Below, in pieces: positions 23,864 through 36,050 of a stretch of 64,000 nt of DNA. Position numbers and translations under genes: made by a program. Numbering within the stretch: the stretch's first letter is position 1; the number at the start of each line of letters is the position of its first letter. The notes beneath the pieces are model-generated. The model made no database searches and was not told where the DNA came from. It was given only the letters and a program-made list of their open reading frames with translations. Origin of the DNA: Hypericum androsaemum (lineage: Eukaryota > Streptophyta > Magnoliopsida > Malpighiales > Hypericaceae); contig OZ023184.1 in assembly GCA_963995505.1 (NCBI GenBank), forward strand, positions 17,358,228 through 17,422,227. The letters run 5' to 3'.

Positions 23864-24305
23864 GTTCAAGTTTGTTGGTGATAGTCAAATATTCAAGTTC
23901 TAATTGTCGAGTTTTGGGTTTATGATATATATGTGTGTGTGAGAAAGTCAACAAGGAATAAATGTGATAATTAATTAATATGATTGACTACTATTTTTTA
24001 GACTGAGTCATATTGACTATTATTTTAAGAAGATAAGATTTCTTTTAAATATGGTAAGAATTAAACGTTAATATTGACTCAAAGAGATACTTTGAATATG
24101 TAAAAATTTACCTTTAAAAAAAAATCGATGAACTAATAATCTTGTCTAAAATAATAATTTTTCATATTTCAAATCCGGTCTATTTAAAAAATTAGTAATT
24201 TTGATAAATTAAATTACATTAAGAAATATTTTTCTAAATTTATAGTATTATCAATGAACTAAATTAATAGTTCTCGGGTAATAAAAATATAACTAGTATA
24301 ATTTT
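23864..24305 (-). promoter_or_regulatory. Upstream region of neprosin copy A
   Basis: Reading towards the gene: a TATA-like CATATATATC (complement of 23924-23933) some 60-70 bp before the ATG, and a W-box-type TTGACT (complement of 23946-23951) just upstream. Both elements are also present before the duplicate (62035-62070). WRKY control is possible but inferred only. The rest is AT-rich. Confidence 0.5.
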
Positions 24306-25160
24306 TTTTATGAACTATAAACCTTTATTAAACCAAGAAAATGAAAACGGTTACAAAAACAATCAAATGCAGATGGGACTCCCATGCTCAACCGAATCCC
24401 GCAAGCGAGTAATCAAGAACAAAATCTAAATTGCATCAGTGACATTTTCTACATCTACGGATCCAAGCCTCCAAGATTGCATCAGTGACCACTACCTCGC
24501 ATTAGATTGTACGAGATTACAGCTGTCAGTCTTTGTAAAATATTTTGTCGCCGATAAGCCGAGCGATAGGAAAAAATGTCAAAATGATCAAACTGAAGAA
24601 ATAAAAATAAAAAGTCAAGAAAAAATTTAAAAAATGTGCAAGGCTCTCCTCTGGGTGAGAAAGCTTATCGCCACGAATAACACAAGGACATTGTGCCCTT
24701 CTCACGTCGACCAATTTCATCACTACAATCAAGATAGAGGATAAAATAATATTGTCACGTTAACCAGCCTTCCACTCATCCAACATCGGCAAAAAATCTT
24801 CCCCTCCCATCGACTAGGTCTCCCCTCTGCCAAGGCCAAAGCACATCACCTCCAACATGTTATGAGAAGCAAAAGTATGGCAAGCCAGATACATCACGTT
24901 CCTCTTGTAATTTAAAAGGACATCCGCAGATACATTCCCCGAAGCTTAGCTAGCACTCACAGCAAACAAGGAAAAGATATATACAGAGTCAGTTTCTAGC
25001 CATAACTTCCGCCACCCCTTACTATAAGCAAACTGCATGACCATCAACACAGCAGACAATTCTAACTCGAAGGCAAAATCGATCCCCAATCTTTTCACAA
25101 AGCAGTCTTGCACAAAGCAGTCGTGCTCCTCCATCCTCCCGAGCAAGTCCATCTGCACAG
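24306..25160 (-). pseudogene. LINE 3' end: RNase H fragment plus 3' UTR
   Basis: Minus strand from 25160: FVKRLGIDFAFELELSAVLM then FAYSKGWRKLWLETDS, the end of the LINE RNase H domain, then an untranslated tail ending around TTTAATAAAGG (complement at 24321). The same tail occurs upstream of neprosin copy B (62470-63050), so the LINE was in place before the locus was duplicated. The 5' side is lost at the copia LTR at 25260. Confidence 0.7.
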
Positions 25161-25259
25161 GCCTCGTCTTCCGATTCCTTTTACTCTTCTCCTCTCCGGT
25201 TGGTTCTAACTCGTGGCAGATCTGGCGATTTGGGATTTTATCCCCGGGCTGGATAAATG

Positions 25260-25999
25260 TGTTAACATAAATATTAGTAAACTATGGCTTAATACGAGTA
25301 AATATAAATCGTAAGCATATAAAGAGAGGAGTTTAGAAGATGCTCACGATCACACTTGTAGGTAAGTGTGTAACACCTTCGTCTTCAAGTTAGGACTTCG
25401 GATTGAATCCTGGACGAGGCTACAGTTTCACCGTGTGCCTTTAAACTCTTATTACCCGCCTATATGCTTCAGGCCTCCGTGGGTAATAGAGCTCCCAAGG
25501 TACAACGCCCAACCTCGTGTACAAAAGGAAGCACTTTCGTACACCTTTCGAACTTTTCGTAGCCATAGAACTCCGACACAAATGAAAGTGAGAAATGCTA
25601 TGCTATGGAGGGAGAAGTAGAGAGCTCAAGGAAGAGTGTGAGCTGGGATGATTTGGAATGAGGGAGGAGGGCTCCTTTTATAGGTAGCCAAGGACCTCCT
25701 ACCTCCAAATCCGAAATCAATGGCAGCCATGAATACCCCTCATAACTTTGCTGTTACAAGAGCCATGATTACCCCTCATTTATATTGGCTGTTACCTCTA
25801 AATTCAAATCCCACGTTTTTGAATTCAAAGAGACACTTTCTGGAAGGAGAAGAAGGATCCAGAAGATGGGCTTGTACAAGCTTAAGCCCAACAGACTTAG
25901 AGCCCAGAATCGCTTCAACAGGTCCGGCCCAGTTCTAAAAAGATAAGGCCCTGAAACCTGGAACAATTCCTACAAACCCACAATCCCGCAACCCGCAAT

Positions 26000-26044
<45 letters not shown>

Positions 26045-26524
26045 GCCCGGCCCGGTCAGGGACGGGGCGGGGTGGGGCGAGCGCGCGCGTGCGTGCGTGC
26101 TGAGCTGAGCCAGGCCGGACGGACGGCGCGAGAAGCCTCTCCCTTCTCCACCAGTTTACCCATGCTAGACTTCTAGTCCCTTATAAACTTGTCTCAGCAT
26201 GGTGCGCTAACCAATGTGGGATTGTGCTTATTTTAATAACAACCATACCACTTTAAAGCCAATTTTCATTCACCCTGAGAATTGGATTTTTGCAAGTGTT
26301 ATATATCGTTACAAAGCTCTATCAATGAGCTTTGTATTGATCTCACAAACATCTAAAATCAATTGGTGTGACCTTCAATTAAATTAGCTCAAAGTTGCCC
26401 ACTAATTACTTAGTTATTATATTTAATTAGGATTCTCCCTCTAATTAAATATTTGGGCCAAAGCCCAATACACTCACTTGTATTGGGCCATCTCTTCCTT
26501 GGTTAATAAACCAATTCTCCAACA
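25260..26524 (-). repeat. 3' LTR of copia element A
   Basis: On the plus strand TGTTAACATAAAT...TTCTCCAACA. Ends are TG...CA, and a purine-rich tract (minus CATGTGGGGGAT) abuts it at 26525-26536. A GC-rich hexamer array lies at ~25998-26045. Confidence 0.95.
25998..26100 (+). repeat. GAGCCC hexamer array and GC tract in the LTR
   Basis: Eight or so GAGCCC units followed by CCCGGCCCGGCCCGG and a GCGCGCGTGCGTGCGTGC run. The equivalent array in the other LTR (~32598-32690) has about half as many units, so the arrays changed length after insertion. Confidence 0.9.
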
Positions 26525-27122
26525 ATCCCCCACATGAATGCAAATTGACTTATATATGATATGAGCCTACCAATGCTACATGCAACTTGGAGTTCTGCGA
26601 GAATTTGTTGCATCAGGAAAGGTGGTTGAAAGCCTTGAACCTTCCTTAGTGAAATACCTTCGGATATACTCGCCAACCAGTGGACGCGATGCCTTGAACT
26701 GTTCGGCGTTTCATGTATACCAAGTCAAAGGTACTCACACAACTCTTTCTCAAACCACTACTTGGTTCTTTCGTTGTTGTCCATTTTGGCCCTGGACTGC
26801 CTTGAAAACTTCATCGAATGCTCTAGAAATTTAGCCATTAACTCATCTCATAGAAGCGGCCCCTTCACATTCGATATAGGTGATCTCTTATAAGGAGTAT
26901 CCTGCCATACCCCACTTATATATATACTCGAAGTATAAGGATCATTAAAGCTTAAAGCTTAACCTTCACATGGACAGGTCTATCACTCTTCCATCATAGG
27001 AATAGGCAAGGAACTCAATCTCCCGAGTGCTTTGTTCGACCCTAGCCTCACAATTCGGTTGTCCCTTTGAACCTGCAGATCGAGATTTACGATCCAGGTT
27101 GGGTTGCCATCATGGGTTTAGG

Positions 27123-27848
27123 TCATTTCGTGGGCTTTAATCCCATTCCCCTCGATGATACCTCAACTTGGTCTCTCGTTAGACCCTTAGTTAATGGATC
27201 TGCGATGTTCTCTTTTGACTTTACATAGTCTAAAGATATCACACCCATTCTCAATAACGTTCTCACGGATTTATGTCTACGACGTATGTGTCTAGACTTT
27301 CCATTATACACATTATTTTGTGCTCTTCCAATAGCTGATTGACTATCACAGTGCACGCTAATGGGAGGCACTGGTTTTGACCACATCGGGATATCCTCCA
27401 AGAAACTTCGGAGCCAATCCGCCTCTTCAGCTGCAAGATCCAACGCTATGAATTCTGATTCCATAGTTGATCTAGCAATGCAAGTTTGTTTGCATGACCT
27501 CCACGAGACCGCTGCTCCTCCAAATGTAAATATGTATCTGCTAGTGGATTTTATATTCTTGGAGTCCGAGATCCAGTTCGCGTCTGAATACCCTTCCAGA
27601 ATGGCTGGATGTCTCGTATAGTATAATCCATAGTTAGTAGTGTACCTTAGATATCTAAGGACTCTAACTATCGCTTTCCAATGTTCATAATTGGGATTAC
27701 TCGTATATCTCGATAATCTGTTAACCGAGTTTGCAATATCTGGTCTAGTACAGTCCATGAGGTACATTAGACTGCCTATAACTCTAGAATATTCTAGTTG
27801 TCTCACACTCTCTCCGCGATTCTTGCAGAGACTCGACACCACTTCCAT
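27123..27848 (-). pseudogene. Copia A RNase H domain
   Basis: 241 codons, starting within the RT-RNase H linker. Motifs: [66 protein letters not shown], and LADPLTKGL seen here as IADPLTKGL. The catalytic acidic pattern D-E-D is present (SDAN, MESE, CDSQ). It is separated from RT by a frameshift near 27850, so it cannot be made as part of the polyprotein. Confidence 0.92.
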
Positions 27849-27862
27849 AGGAGTTCTCGCAA

Positions 27863-28600
27863 TTACATTGCTATCCTATCGAATTTGTCAAGTATCTTTT
27901 CGACATAGTGACCTTGGGAAAGTGCGTAACCTTCTGAAGTCTTGGTGATTTTCATCCCAAGTATTACATCAGCTTGTCCCAAGTCTTTCATGTCGAAATT
28001 TTGTGACAATATTTTCTTGGTAATTTTGATATTATCATTATTACCCACGATCAACATGTCATCTACGTAGAGACAAACTATCACATAGTCGTTATCATCT
28101 CCTTTCACGTAGACACATTTATCACATTGGTTTATCTGAAACCCGTTAGATAGCATTACACTATCAAACTTTTCGTGCCACTGTTTAGGTGCTTGTTTTA
28201 GTCCATACAAGGATTTTACAAGTTTACACACCTTATGTTCTTTACCTGGAACCACAAACCCTTCGGGTTGTTCCATGTAAATCTCCTCTTCCAAATCTCC
28301 ATTAAGGAAGGCCGTCTTCACATCCATTTGATGGATCTCTAGGTTAAACAAAGCCGCCAAGGCTATGACTAACCTAATAGACGTTTTCCTGCAGACAGGA
28401 GCATATGTGTCAAAATAATCAACACCCTCAGTTTGCTTGTAGCCTTTAACAACAAGTCTCGCCTTGTACTTATCCACTGTACCATCAGGCTTCATCTTCT
28501 TTTTGAAGATCCACTTATGGCCTAGTGGTTTACTACCCGGAGGTAGATCTACTAGTTGCCAAGTGTGATTGTGTAAGATAGACTCTATTTCACTATTCAC
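27863..28600 (-). pseudogene. Copia A reverse transcriptase domain
   Basis: 245 codons of RVT_2: WIFKKKMKPDGTVDKYKARL, DYFDTYAPVCRKTSIR, HQMDVKTAFLNGDLEEE, YGLKQAPKQWHEKFD, CLYVDDMLIVG (catalytic YVDD kept) and FDMKDLGQADVILGMKI. It is in the same frame as the integrase ORF upstream but split from it by a stop codon at 28610-28612 (TAG). The frame breaks at the 3' side just before RNase H. Confidence 0.93.
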
Positions 28601-28609
28601 CGCTTCCTT

Positions 28610-30040
28610 CTAAAGAGCAGAGTCTGTAGAAGACATTGCTTCTTTGTTGGTTACTGGATCCTTTTCTAACAGATATGTTAGGAAATCTGATCCGAAGGAC
28701 TTTTCTTTTCTAGCCCTTTTCCCACGCCTAGGCTCTTCAACTTCATCTTGAGGTTCCTCTCCCCCCACATTGCTTCCACTTTGGTCAACTTGACGGTCGA
28801 CACCAGTTCGAGCTTTGTGAGGAAAGATTTCCTCAAAGAATGAAGCATCCCTAGCTTCTATGATAGTATTTACGTGGACATCAGAGTTATCTGACTTGTG
28901 TACTAAGAATCGATATGCAGCACTATCTTGTGCATAACCGATGAACACACAATCCACCGTCTTGGGTCCTATCCTTGTCCTTTTAGGAGGTGGGATCGGA
29001 ACCTTAGCAAGACATCCCCAAACCCTTAGGAATTTATAGCTAGGCGCATGACCTTTCCATAATTCGTAAGGTGTTTTATCCAACCTTTTGTGTGGTACCC
29101 TGTTGAGCACATAGTTGGCCGAAAGCACAGCTTCCCCCCACAAATTCCTTGGTAATCCGGAACTAATAAGCATCGCATTCATCATTTCCTTAAGCGTCCT
29201 ATTCTTCCTTTTCGCAATTCCATTTTGCTCTGGAGAATAAGGCGCCGTGGTTTGATGAACGATTCCATTCTCGGCACAAACTTGTGCAAATGGAGATTCA
29301 TATTCACCACCTCGGTCACTTCGAAGATTTTTGATCTTCTTGCCAAGTTGGTTCTCAACTTCATTCTTATAGCGAATGAACATGTCTATTGCTTCGTCTT
29401 TACTTCTCATCAAGTAGACATAGCAATACCTCGTACAATCGTCGATAAAAGTTATAAAATAATTTTTACCGCCACGCGTTTGTACGTATTTTAAATCACA
29501 TACATCAGTGTGGATTAAATCCAACAGTTTCGTGCTTCGCTCAATCGAGTGGGAAGATGCTTTGGCGTACTTGGCCTCAACACAAGTCTCGCACTTATGT
29601 TTGTGATCGATGTTAAACTTTGGTAGTAGGTTAAGTGATATTAGCCTTTGCAAAGACTTATAGTTCACATGACCTAGTCTACCATGCCATAAATATAATG
29701 AATCCCGAGAATAAGCAACCTTCACTTTCTCATTGGCCTTATCGGCAACATTCATTACATTATTGCTCGTGCTCGCCTTAATGGCGGCACCCACATCAAT
29801 CTTATCACTAGACTTTGCCTTGGGAGCTAAAGTCATTACACTCATCTTAAAAAGATTATTGGTCAAGTAGCCCTTGCCAACGAACATCCCTCCCTTGGAC
29901 ATGATGACCTTGTCGGACTCAAACACAAGCCGAAAGCCCCTCTTGTTGAGCACCACTCCGGAGATAAGATTCTTTCGAATCTCGGGCACATGCAGCACAT
30001 CAGTCAAGGTCAGCTCCTTGCCCGAGGTCATCTTCAGCAT
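28610..30040 (-). pseudogene. Copia A gag-pre-integrase and integrase
   Basis: 476 codons. LWHGRLGHVNYKSLQRL with KCETCVEAK is the zinc-binding HHCC region. The integrase core follows: HTDVCDL (D), FIDDCTRY, RSDRGGEYES (D), and YSPEQNGIAKRKNRT (E), so the DDE triad is visible. The ALWxR/WGE region (NLWGEAVLSANYVLNR) and the C-terminal FIGYA segment follow. It ends at an in-frame TAG just before RT. It is out of frame with gag because of a shift near 30080. Confidence 0.93.
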
Positions 30041-30069
30041 GACTGTCCCCTTGCCTTCAACCTTCGAGA

Positions 30070-31245
30070 CTACAGAATTTCCATGTAGCAGTTCTCATCA
30101 TCGACCGGTTGATAGGTCTTGAACATCCATTTATTGGCACAAATATGGCGGGTAGCCCCCATGTCCACCCACCATTCCTTCGAGTTCCCACCCACGAGGT
30201 TCACCTCGGACACAACGGCCGTGAGGTGCATCTCATCGAGGTCGGAGCTCAAGCTAGCCTCCGCAATGTTAGCATTGGCGGGCTTCTTCTTCTTGCCCTT
30301 GCTTGGTCCTGCCATCTTCTTACCCTCCGCGGCTAGACGTTTGTAGCAATCTTTGGCACGATGGCCGGTCTTATTGCAAACAAAGCAGGCACCAGTAAAG
30401 CTCTTGTTCTGAGCATCTCCCTTGGAGTCATTTGAGCATTTCCGCTTGTTCCCACGGGAGCTCCCTCCGGTCTCGACCACATTGGCCTTAGCAACCATGC
30501 CACTTGGTTTCTTATCAACCTTTCGGTTATCTTGCTCGATGCGTAACCTTCGGATGAGGTCCTCGAGAGTCATCTTCTTCCTCTTGTGCTTGAGGTACAT
30601 CTTGAAGTCCTTCCAAGATGGTGGTAATTTCTCAATTACCATCGCCACTTGGAGGGCATCATTGATGGCCATTTCCTCGGTTGCAAGATCATGAAAGATC
30701 AATTGCAGCTCTTCGCATTGTTCCACAACGCTCTTTCCATCGACCATCCGATAGTCATGGAAGCGCCCGGCCGCAAATTTCTTTGCACCGGCGTCGTCAA
30801 CTTTATATTTGTGCTCCAACGATTCCCAAAGATCCTTAGACGTTTCTTTGGTATAGTAGACGCCGTAAAGCAAATCGTCGAGAGAACCCAATATATAGTT
30901 GCGACATAGGTAATCTTCATGTACCCATGCGCTGTGGATCGCGGTTTGATGCGGATCACTCACATTCTCTTTGGGTTTCTCTTCCTTGACATACCGGCTA
31001 AAGTTCAAGGCGGTCAAGTAGAACAACATTTTTTGTTGCCATCTCTTGAAATTTCCACTCTTGAACTTTTTCGATTTCTCAAGATGAGAGTACGGCAGTG
31101 GCATTGGGTGTCTATGACCCGGCATCACGGCCTCAGCGCCGCTAGCCCTCACAACAGGAACCTCCTCGTTCAAGTTGTCATTCGTGGTGTTCGTCGCACC
31201 GGAGTTGTTGATCTCGTGTGGGGGAGAGTTGTTAATTCCAGCCAT
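30070..31245 (-). pseudogene. Copia A gag and protease start
   Basis: 391 codons. UBN2-type gag (FKRWQQKMLFYLTALN, LWESLEHKYK, EMAINDALQVAMVIEKLPPS, MTLEDLIRRLRIEQDNR), then a CCHC zinc knuckle CFVCNKTGHRAKDC and the protease active-site region WWVDMGATRHI. Copia proteases have D-S/T-G at this point; here the middle residue is Met, which should disable the enzyme. The frame is lost near 30080. It starts at an ATG 622 bp inside the 5' LTR. Confidence 0.92.
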
Positions 31246-31867
31246 CTATATCACCAAGAATAAATCTGTAAGTGACTGGATTGAAACCAACACGTTTTAT
31301 AAGTTCGCGAATTAAGTAGGATCGAATAATAACTATATCGAGAACGGTACCAGCTAAAAGCTGTAATTAATATATTTAGACTGGAGTTCTAATTTCTAAT
31401 CACAGGGCAGGATTCCAATCGGACGTTGGTGTCAGTGAACAAAAATGATTTAATCGGAACAGTAACAAACTGCTTTAAAAATAATCGGTTACGATTTAGT
31501 GAAAACCCAAAATAATACTGAAACTGTAATCGGACAATTAACCAATTAAATGTTATACACTCAGAATCTTAATTGTTTTGTTACTAGAATATTTCTTAAT
31601 CTGTACTAGCATGTGGATGGATTCAGGGACAGTATCTCAGAAATTAATTTATTTAGCCAAACGGAATATTAAACCACAAGAAGTTAAACAGGTTCTTTTA
31701 TTTTAATCAGTTTATTGCGATTGCAAAAACCAGGCAGTAGCCAACGTTAACAATATATTCAGGAAAGAACGTTTAATACAGAATGCATTGGCTACACAGA
31801 AACATGCTTACGACATACATGCATATCAGTTTACTAATATTTAAAACTAGGAATAAGAGTTTAAGAT
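31246..31867 (-). other. Untranslated leader of copia element A
   Basis: 622 bp between the 5' LTR and gag. At the LTR edge (minus ATCTTAAACTC) there is no TGG-starting tRNA-Met site, unlike the other elements here. A second element in this window (LTRs at 49733 and 54516) also has ATCTTA right after its LTR. Confidence 0.75.
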
Positions 31868-33104
31868 TGTTAACATAAATATTAGTAAACTATGGCTTAA
31901 TACGAGTAAATATAAATCGTAAGCATATAAAGAGAGGATTTTAGAAGATGCTCACGATCACACTTGTAGGTAAGTGTGTAATACCTTCGTCTTCAAGTTA
32001 GGACTTCGGATTGAATCCTGGACGAGGTCACAGTTTAACCGTGTGCCCTTAACTCTTATTACCCGCCTATATGCTTCAGGCCTCCGTGGGTAATAGAGCT
32101 CCCAAGGTACAACGCCCAACCTCGTGTACAAAAGGAAGCACTTTCGTACACCTTTCAAACTTTTCGTAGCCTTAGAACTCCGACACAAATGAAAGTGAGA
32201 AATGCTATGCTATGGAGGGAGAAGTAGAGAGCTCAAGGAAGAGTGTGAGCTGGGATGATTTGGAATGAGGGAGGAGGGCTCCTTTTATAGGTAGCCAAGG
32301 ACCTCCTACCTCCAAATCCGAAATCAATGGCAGCCATGAATACCCCTCATAACTTTGCTGTTACAAGAGCCATGATTACCCCTCATTTATATTGGCTGTT
32401 ACCTCTGAATTCAAATCCCACGTTTTTGAATTCAAAAAGACACTTTCTGGAAGGAGAAGAAGGATCCAGAAGATGGGCTTGTACAAGCTTAAGCCCAACA
32501 GACTTAGAGCCCAGAATCGCTTCAACAGGTCCGGCCCAGTTCTAAAAAGATAAGGCCCTGGAACCTGGAACAATTCCTACAAACCCGCAACCCGCAACCC
32601 GAGCCCGAGCCCGAGCCCGAGCCCAGCCCCGCCCGGCCCAGTCCGGGATGGGGCAGGACGGGGCGCGCGCGCGCGTGCGTGCGTGCCAAGCCGAGCCGGG
32701 CCAGATGGACGGACGGTGCGAGAAGCCTCTCCCTTCTCCACCAGTTTACCCATGCTAGACTTCTAGTCCCTTATAAACTTGTCTCAGCATGGTGCGCTAA
32801 CCAATGTGGGATTGTGCTTATTTTAATAACAACCATACCACTTTAAAGCCAATTTTCATTCACCCCGAGAATTGGATTTTCGCAAGTGTTATATATCGTT
32901 ACGAAGCTCTATTAACGAGCTTTGTATTGATCTCACAAACACCCAAAATCAATTGGTGTGACCTTCAATTAAATTAGCTCAAAGTTGCCTACTAATTACT
33001 TAGTTATTATATTTAATTAGGATTCTCCCTCTAATTAAATATTTGGGCCAAAGCCCAATACACTCACTTGTATTGGGCCATCTCTTCCTTGGTTAATAAA
33101 CCAA
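31868..33104 (-). repeat. 5' LTR of copia element A, outer end lost
   Basis: Same sequence as 25260-26524 from TGTTAACATAAAT to GGTTAATAAACCAA, where it stops short of TTCTCCAACA and joins gypsy LTR sequence. Confidence 0.95.
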
Positions 33105-33106
33105 GT

Positions 33107-35770
33107 CTGACACGACCCATCATGAGGTCGGTGACCGGCGCTAGACTCCACTGTATACAAACTACAAAATGCAGATCTAGTCAGCCTCAAAACATAGCAT
33201 AAAGTTTATCAATATTTATTTAAAGCAACACCAGGGCACGCTATATAAACATGCCTCTCAAAATATAAGATATACAAAAATGGTGTGAGAACCATCACCA
33301 AAAGTCTGAACAAGTTTCCTGTGATACATGTTCAAACCAAAGCATAGTCTAGGATCTAGCCTCTGAAAACCATTACGGAGCGTCTATACAAGAGTACAAA
33401 AGATAGCATGATCTGGAGACCTCAAAAGAGTAGCCCTCGAATGGAAGAGATGGGCATGCACCACGGACTCCAGAACCCGAGGCAAACTATGATTGCTTTA
33501 ACCTGAGATGGAGTAGTAAGGGGTAAGTGTTTTGAAATACTTAGTAAGAAGATAGAACATAACATATTGGTTATGTCTGCTACATATGAGAGACAGAACT
33601 TAACCATGTCCAACAATATGCAAGACCACAAGATGCATGCCAACCATATGATCACACACACACAAAAGTTCACATAGTGAACAAACGGTGAGCTATAGAT
33701 AGATTTAGACGGGCCACTTCCTCTCCAGCACAGGGATATCAACATGGCCATCAGATCTCCTTTTCATAATCACATACTAAGTTTAATAGTAGTAAACTAG
33801 GATATCCCCAGTCTATGTGCACATAGGCTAACATCCCCAGTTAGCACGGGAAAACCTGTCCATATCTCACCAAAAACAGCATAGCATACCCACACCAATT
33901 GGCTCCACGCTAGGAAAGACATATTCTCTAGCTAGCCATTCACATGTGCCATATCTCTCACAGACCAATCCAAACATGAACGATCTTATCACAAATGCAC
34001 ATGACCACTTCATGAACATACTTCATATACATGAGACGCACATAATCAAGACCTGAAACATGCACATGCACCAAACAAAACCAAATTTATCATGTTCTAT
34101 TCGCTTACACAAACGAATATCACGCAATAGTGCCGATTTCCCGAGTCCTAATCTCTCGTCACTTTCAACCTTCAACCGTTCCTCCCAGATAGTTTTCTTC
34201 ACTGAAAGCACTTTGAGAAAGCTTTACATGATCTGTATAATAATTTCCAATCATAAAATGAGGTCAGTTCCTCACTTCCCAACCGAGTTACATATTGAGC
34301 ACACGATAAGCTCAATCGCTTTTAAGTTCGATAGATATCACATATAATCCGATATCACACAAAACCCAATTAATTTACTGTACTCAAGCTCTCTTGTATG
34401 TTCTTGATAACTCAGGGTCCAAAAATCAACCTAGAATCCAAAAGAATTAACTTACCGAGCCTTTACTCATAAACCCTGCTCAATCCTGAACCAGGCAGCT
34501 AGTCCAACTTTCAACCAGGTCTTGAAGGTAATTCTTTCATCCAAACAGGGCGTATAATATGGCGTTAGAAAGATAATTAAGTCTTCTACAATCTGTAAGA
34601 AGGAACCTAAGTCCAATTCGGAGTCCAACTAAGCTTACCAAGCCATTCTTCTTCCACTAGCTCATCTGTGTCTCCCGTAGATAGTCCGTTGTTCAAAATA
34701 GATATCCTATTGGCTCCTTGATCAGAATAGAACATATAATACACCATTAATACGATATTTGAGTCCTCTACAACTTCCATGAAGGTATAATAGTCCAATT
34801 CAAATCCAAAAATAACTTACCAAGCAATTCTTCTTCGACCACCTCACTTGATACTCCAGTAACTAGTCCAATGTTCAAAATTAATTCCACGCCGATTCCT
34901 TTATCAAAACGGGACATATAATATATGCTCAGAAAGCTCTTCATGTCCTCTACAACTTTGATGAAGGAATTAAAATCTAGTTCGAGGTAAAATATCACTT
35001 ACCAAGTCGTTCTTTGTCACCTGCTTCTTTCTCTTTCCTCTTACTCTCTCTCTCAACTTTCTCTTCTCTTTTGAGTTATGGCTGAGTCTCGGAATTTCTT
35101 GCCTCTTTCTTAAGGTTTCTGAGTCCCAAAAGTATATAGGTGAGTAAGAGTCCAGCTTGACTCACCTCCTTAACCAAGTCTAATGAACAAGCAAGTGGTA
35201 ATAGATAATTGGTTGATTCCCAATGGGGTCCAATCAGAAATTGACACATTCAAGCTCCGTTTTGACTGTCTTCCATTGTGTTTTATAAAAACTTGTCAAC
35301 TAACAAATTGTAGCCCTATGTGTGTAGTTTTTGGATCATATTTATTTGTAATATTTGGAGTAAAATTGAGAACGTGGTGCTCCATTTACTAAACAAAGGT
35401 CATTGCTGTCCGAACTTGACCAACAAAATTCTTAAAGCTTGGAATAATTGACTAGGCTTTGTTGTAGTTAGCTAGAATCCTAAGAAGACTATAGAATATC
35501 TAGAAACACTTCCAAACACATCTCATATGTAGATTGTACCATAGAATACAATTTATTCCAACCGACCATTTATAAGATATCACACTTGTCTAGTCAGCTG
35601 CAAAATGGCCACGTTTTTGGTTCGGAGCAAATTTTGGCTCGGAAAATTATCCGAGCCTAAAAATGACACAAGAGTGGATACCATAGGACTCAAAATGTCA
35701 TTTTTAAACTACAGAATCATATTTGTCAAAATGCGAAACTACAAGTACTAAAATTGTACTTTTCCCTAAT
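33107..35770 (-). repeat. Ty3/gypsy LTR (Tekay-like), minus strand, with a stub of primer site
   Basis: The left end on the plus strand is GTCTGACACGACCC...GGTCGGTGACCGGCGCTAGA, the inverted equivalent of the 5' LTR end at 3081-3120 including the spacer and first bases of the primer site (GACTTGGT). So this is a 5' LTR whose internal region has been deleted. The outer end is not certain; similarity to LTR-type sequence (ACTTGTAGTTTCGC on the minus strand) runs to about 35770, where kelch sequence starts. It contains a ~188-bp tandem duplication. Confidence 0.7.
34580..35015 (-). repeat. ~188-bp tandem repeat in the gypsy LTR
   Basis: Two and a half diverged units, each with CTCTACAACTT, TAGTCCAATTC, TTACCAAG(C/T), ATTCTTCTTC and a TATAAT-containing end. 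The two short ORFs at 34607-34998 are read-throughs of it. Confidence 0.75.
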
Positions 35771-35774
35771 TTAA

Positions 35775-36050
35775 TAGAGGAAAAGTTGTAGATAGCATAA
35801 ATTTGTATGTCGAAACATTTGATCCTGCCACATTGACGTGGGGCACGGTATGCAAAAATTTGTATGTCAGAAATGACCATGTATGCACGGAAGCTGCAGT
35901 GGCTGTGATTGCGAACGAGAAATGTCAAAAGATTACCGACTTGCCTATTGGCGGTTGTGATGTGCACACGGCGTTAACGTGGAATAAGCATTTGGTAGTG
36001 TATACGACGTCGACCTTCATGGGAAGAATAATCATGGTGCGTTTGTTGGT
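35775..36050 (+). pseudogene. F-box/kelch C-terminal fragment, fused to LINE sequence
   Basis: The frame from 35803 reads YVETFDPATLTWGTVC, then IANEKCQKITDLPIGG and ALTWNKHLVVY. It corresponds to the last kelch repeats of the F-box/kelch pseudogene at 42380-42700 (YVQTFDPAMLMWGTVC ... WNKHLAVYG). It starts abruptly after the gypsy LTR. At GTTTGTTGG (~36045) it jumps into LINE RNase H sequence. Not expressible as a protein. Confidence 0.7.

Larger units (their letters stand above)
25260..33104 (-). mobile_element. Copia element A (Ty1/copia, minus strand), nearly complete
   Basis: Two direct LTRs of about 1.25 kb bracket 5.3 kb with gag, protease, integrase, RT and RNase H in copia order on the minus strand. 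The LTRs differ at roughly two dozen places by eye outside their GC repeat, so the insertion is relatively recent. Damage: one frameshift near 30080, one stop at 28610-28612, one frameshift near 27850. The outer 10 bp or so of the right (5') LTR are missing, at a junction with a gypsy LTR. No target duplication can be shown for that reason. Confidence 0.93.

Noticed and set aside
26580..26834. 84-codon plus ORF in copia element A
   Set aside because: It is in the 3' untranslated part of the element, antisense to it, and a diverged copy at 50.2-50.9 kb does not keep the frame.
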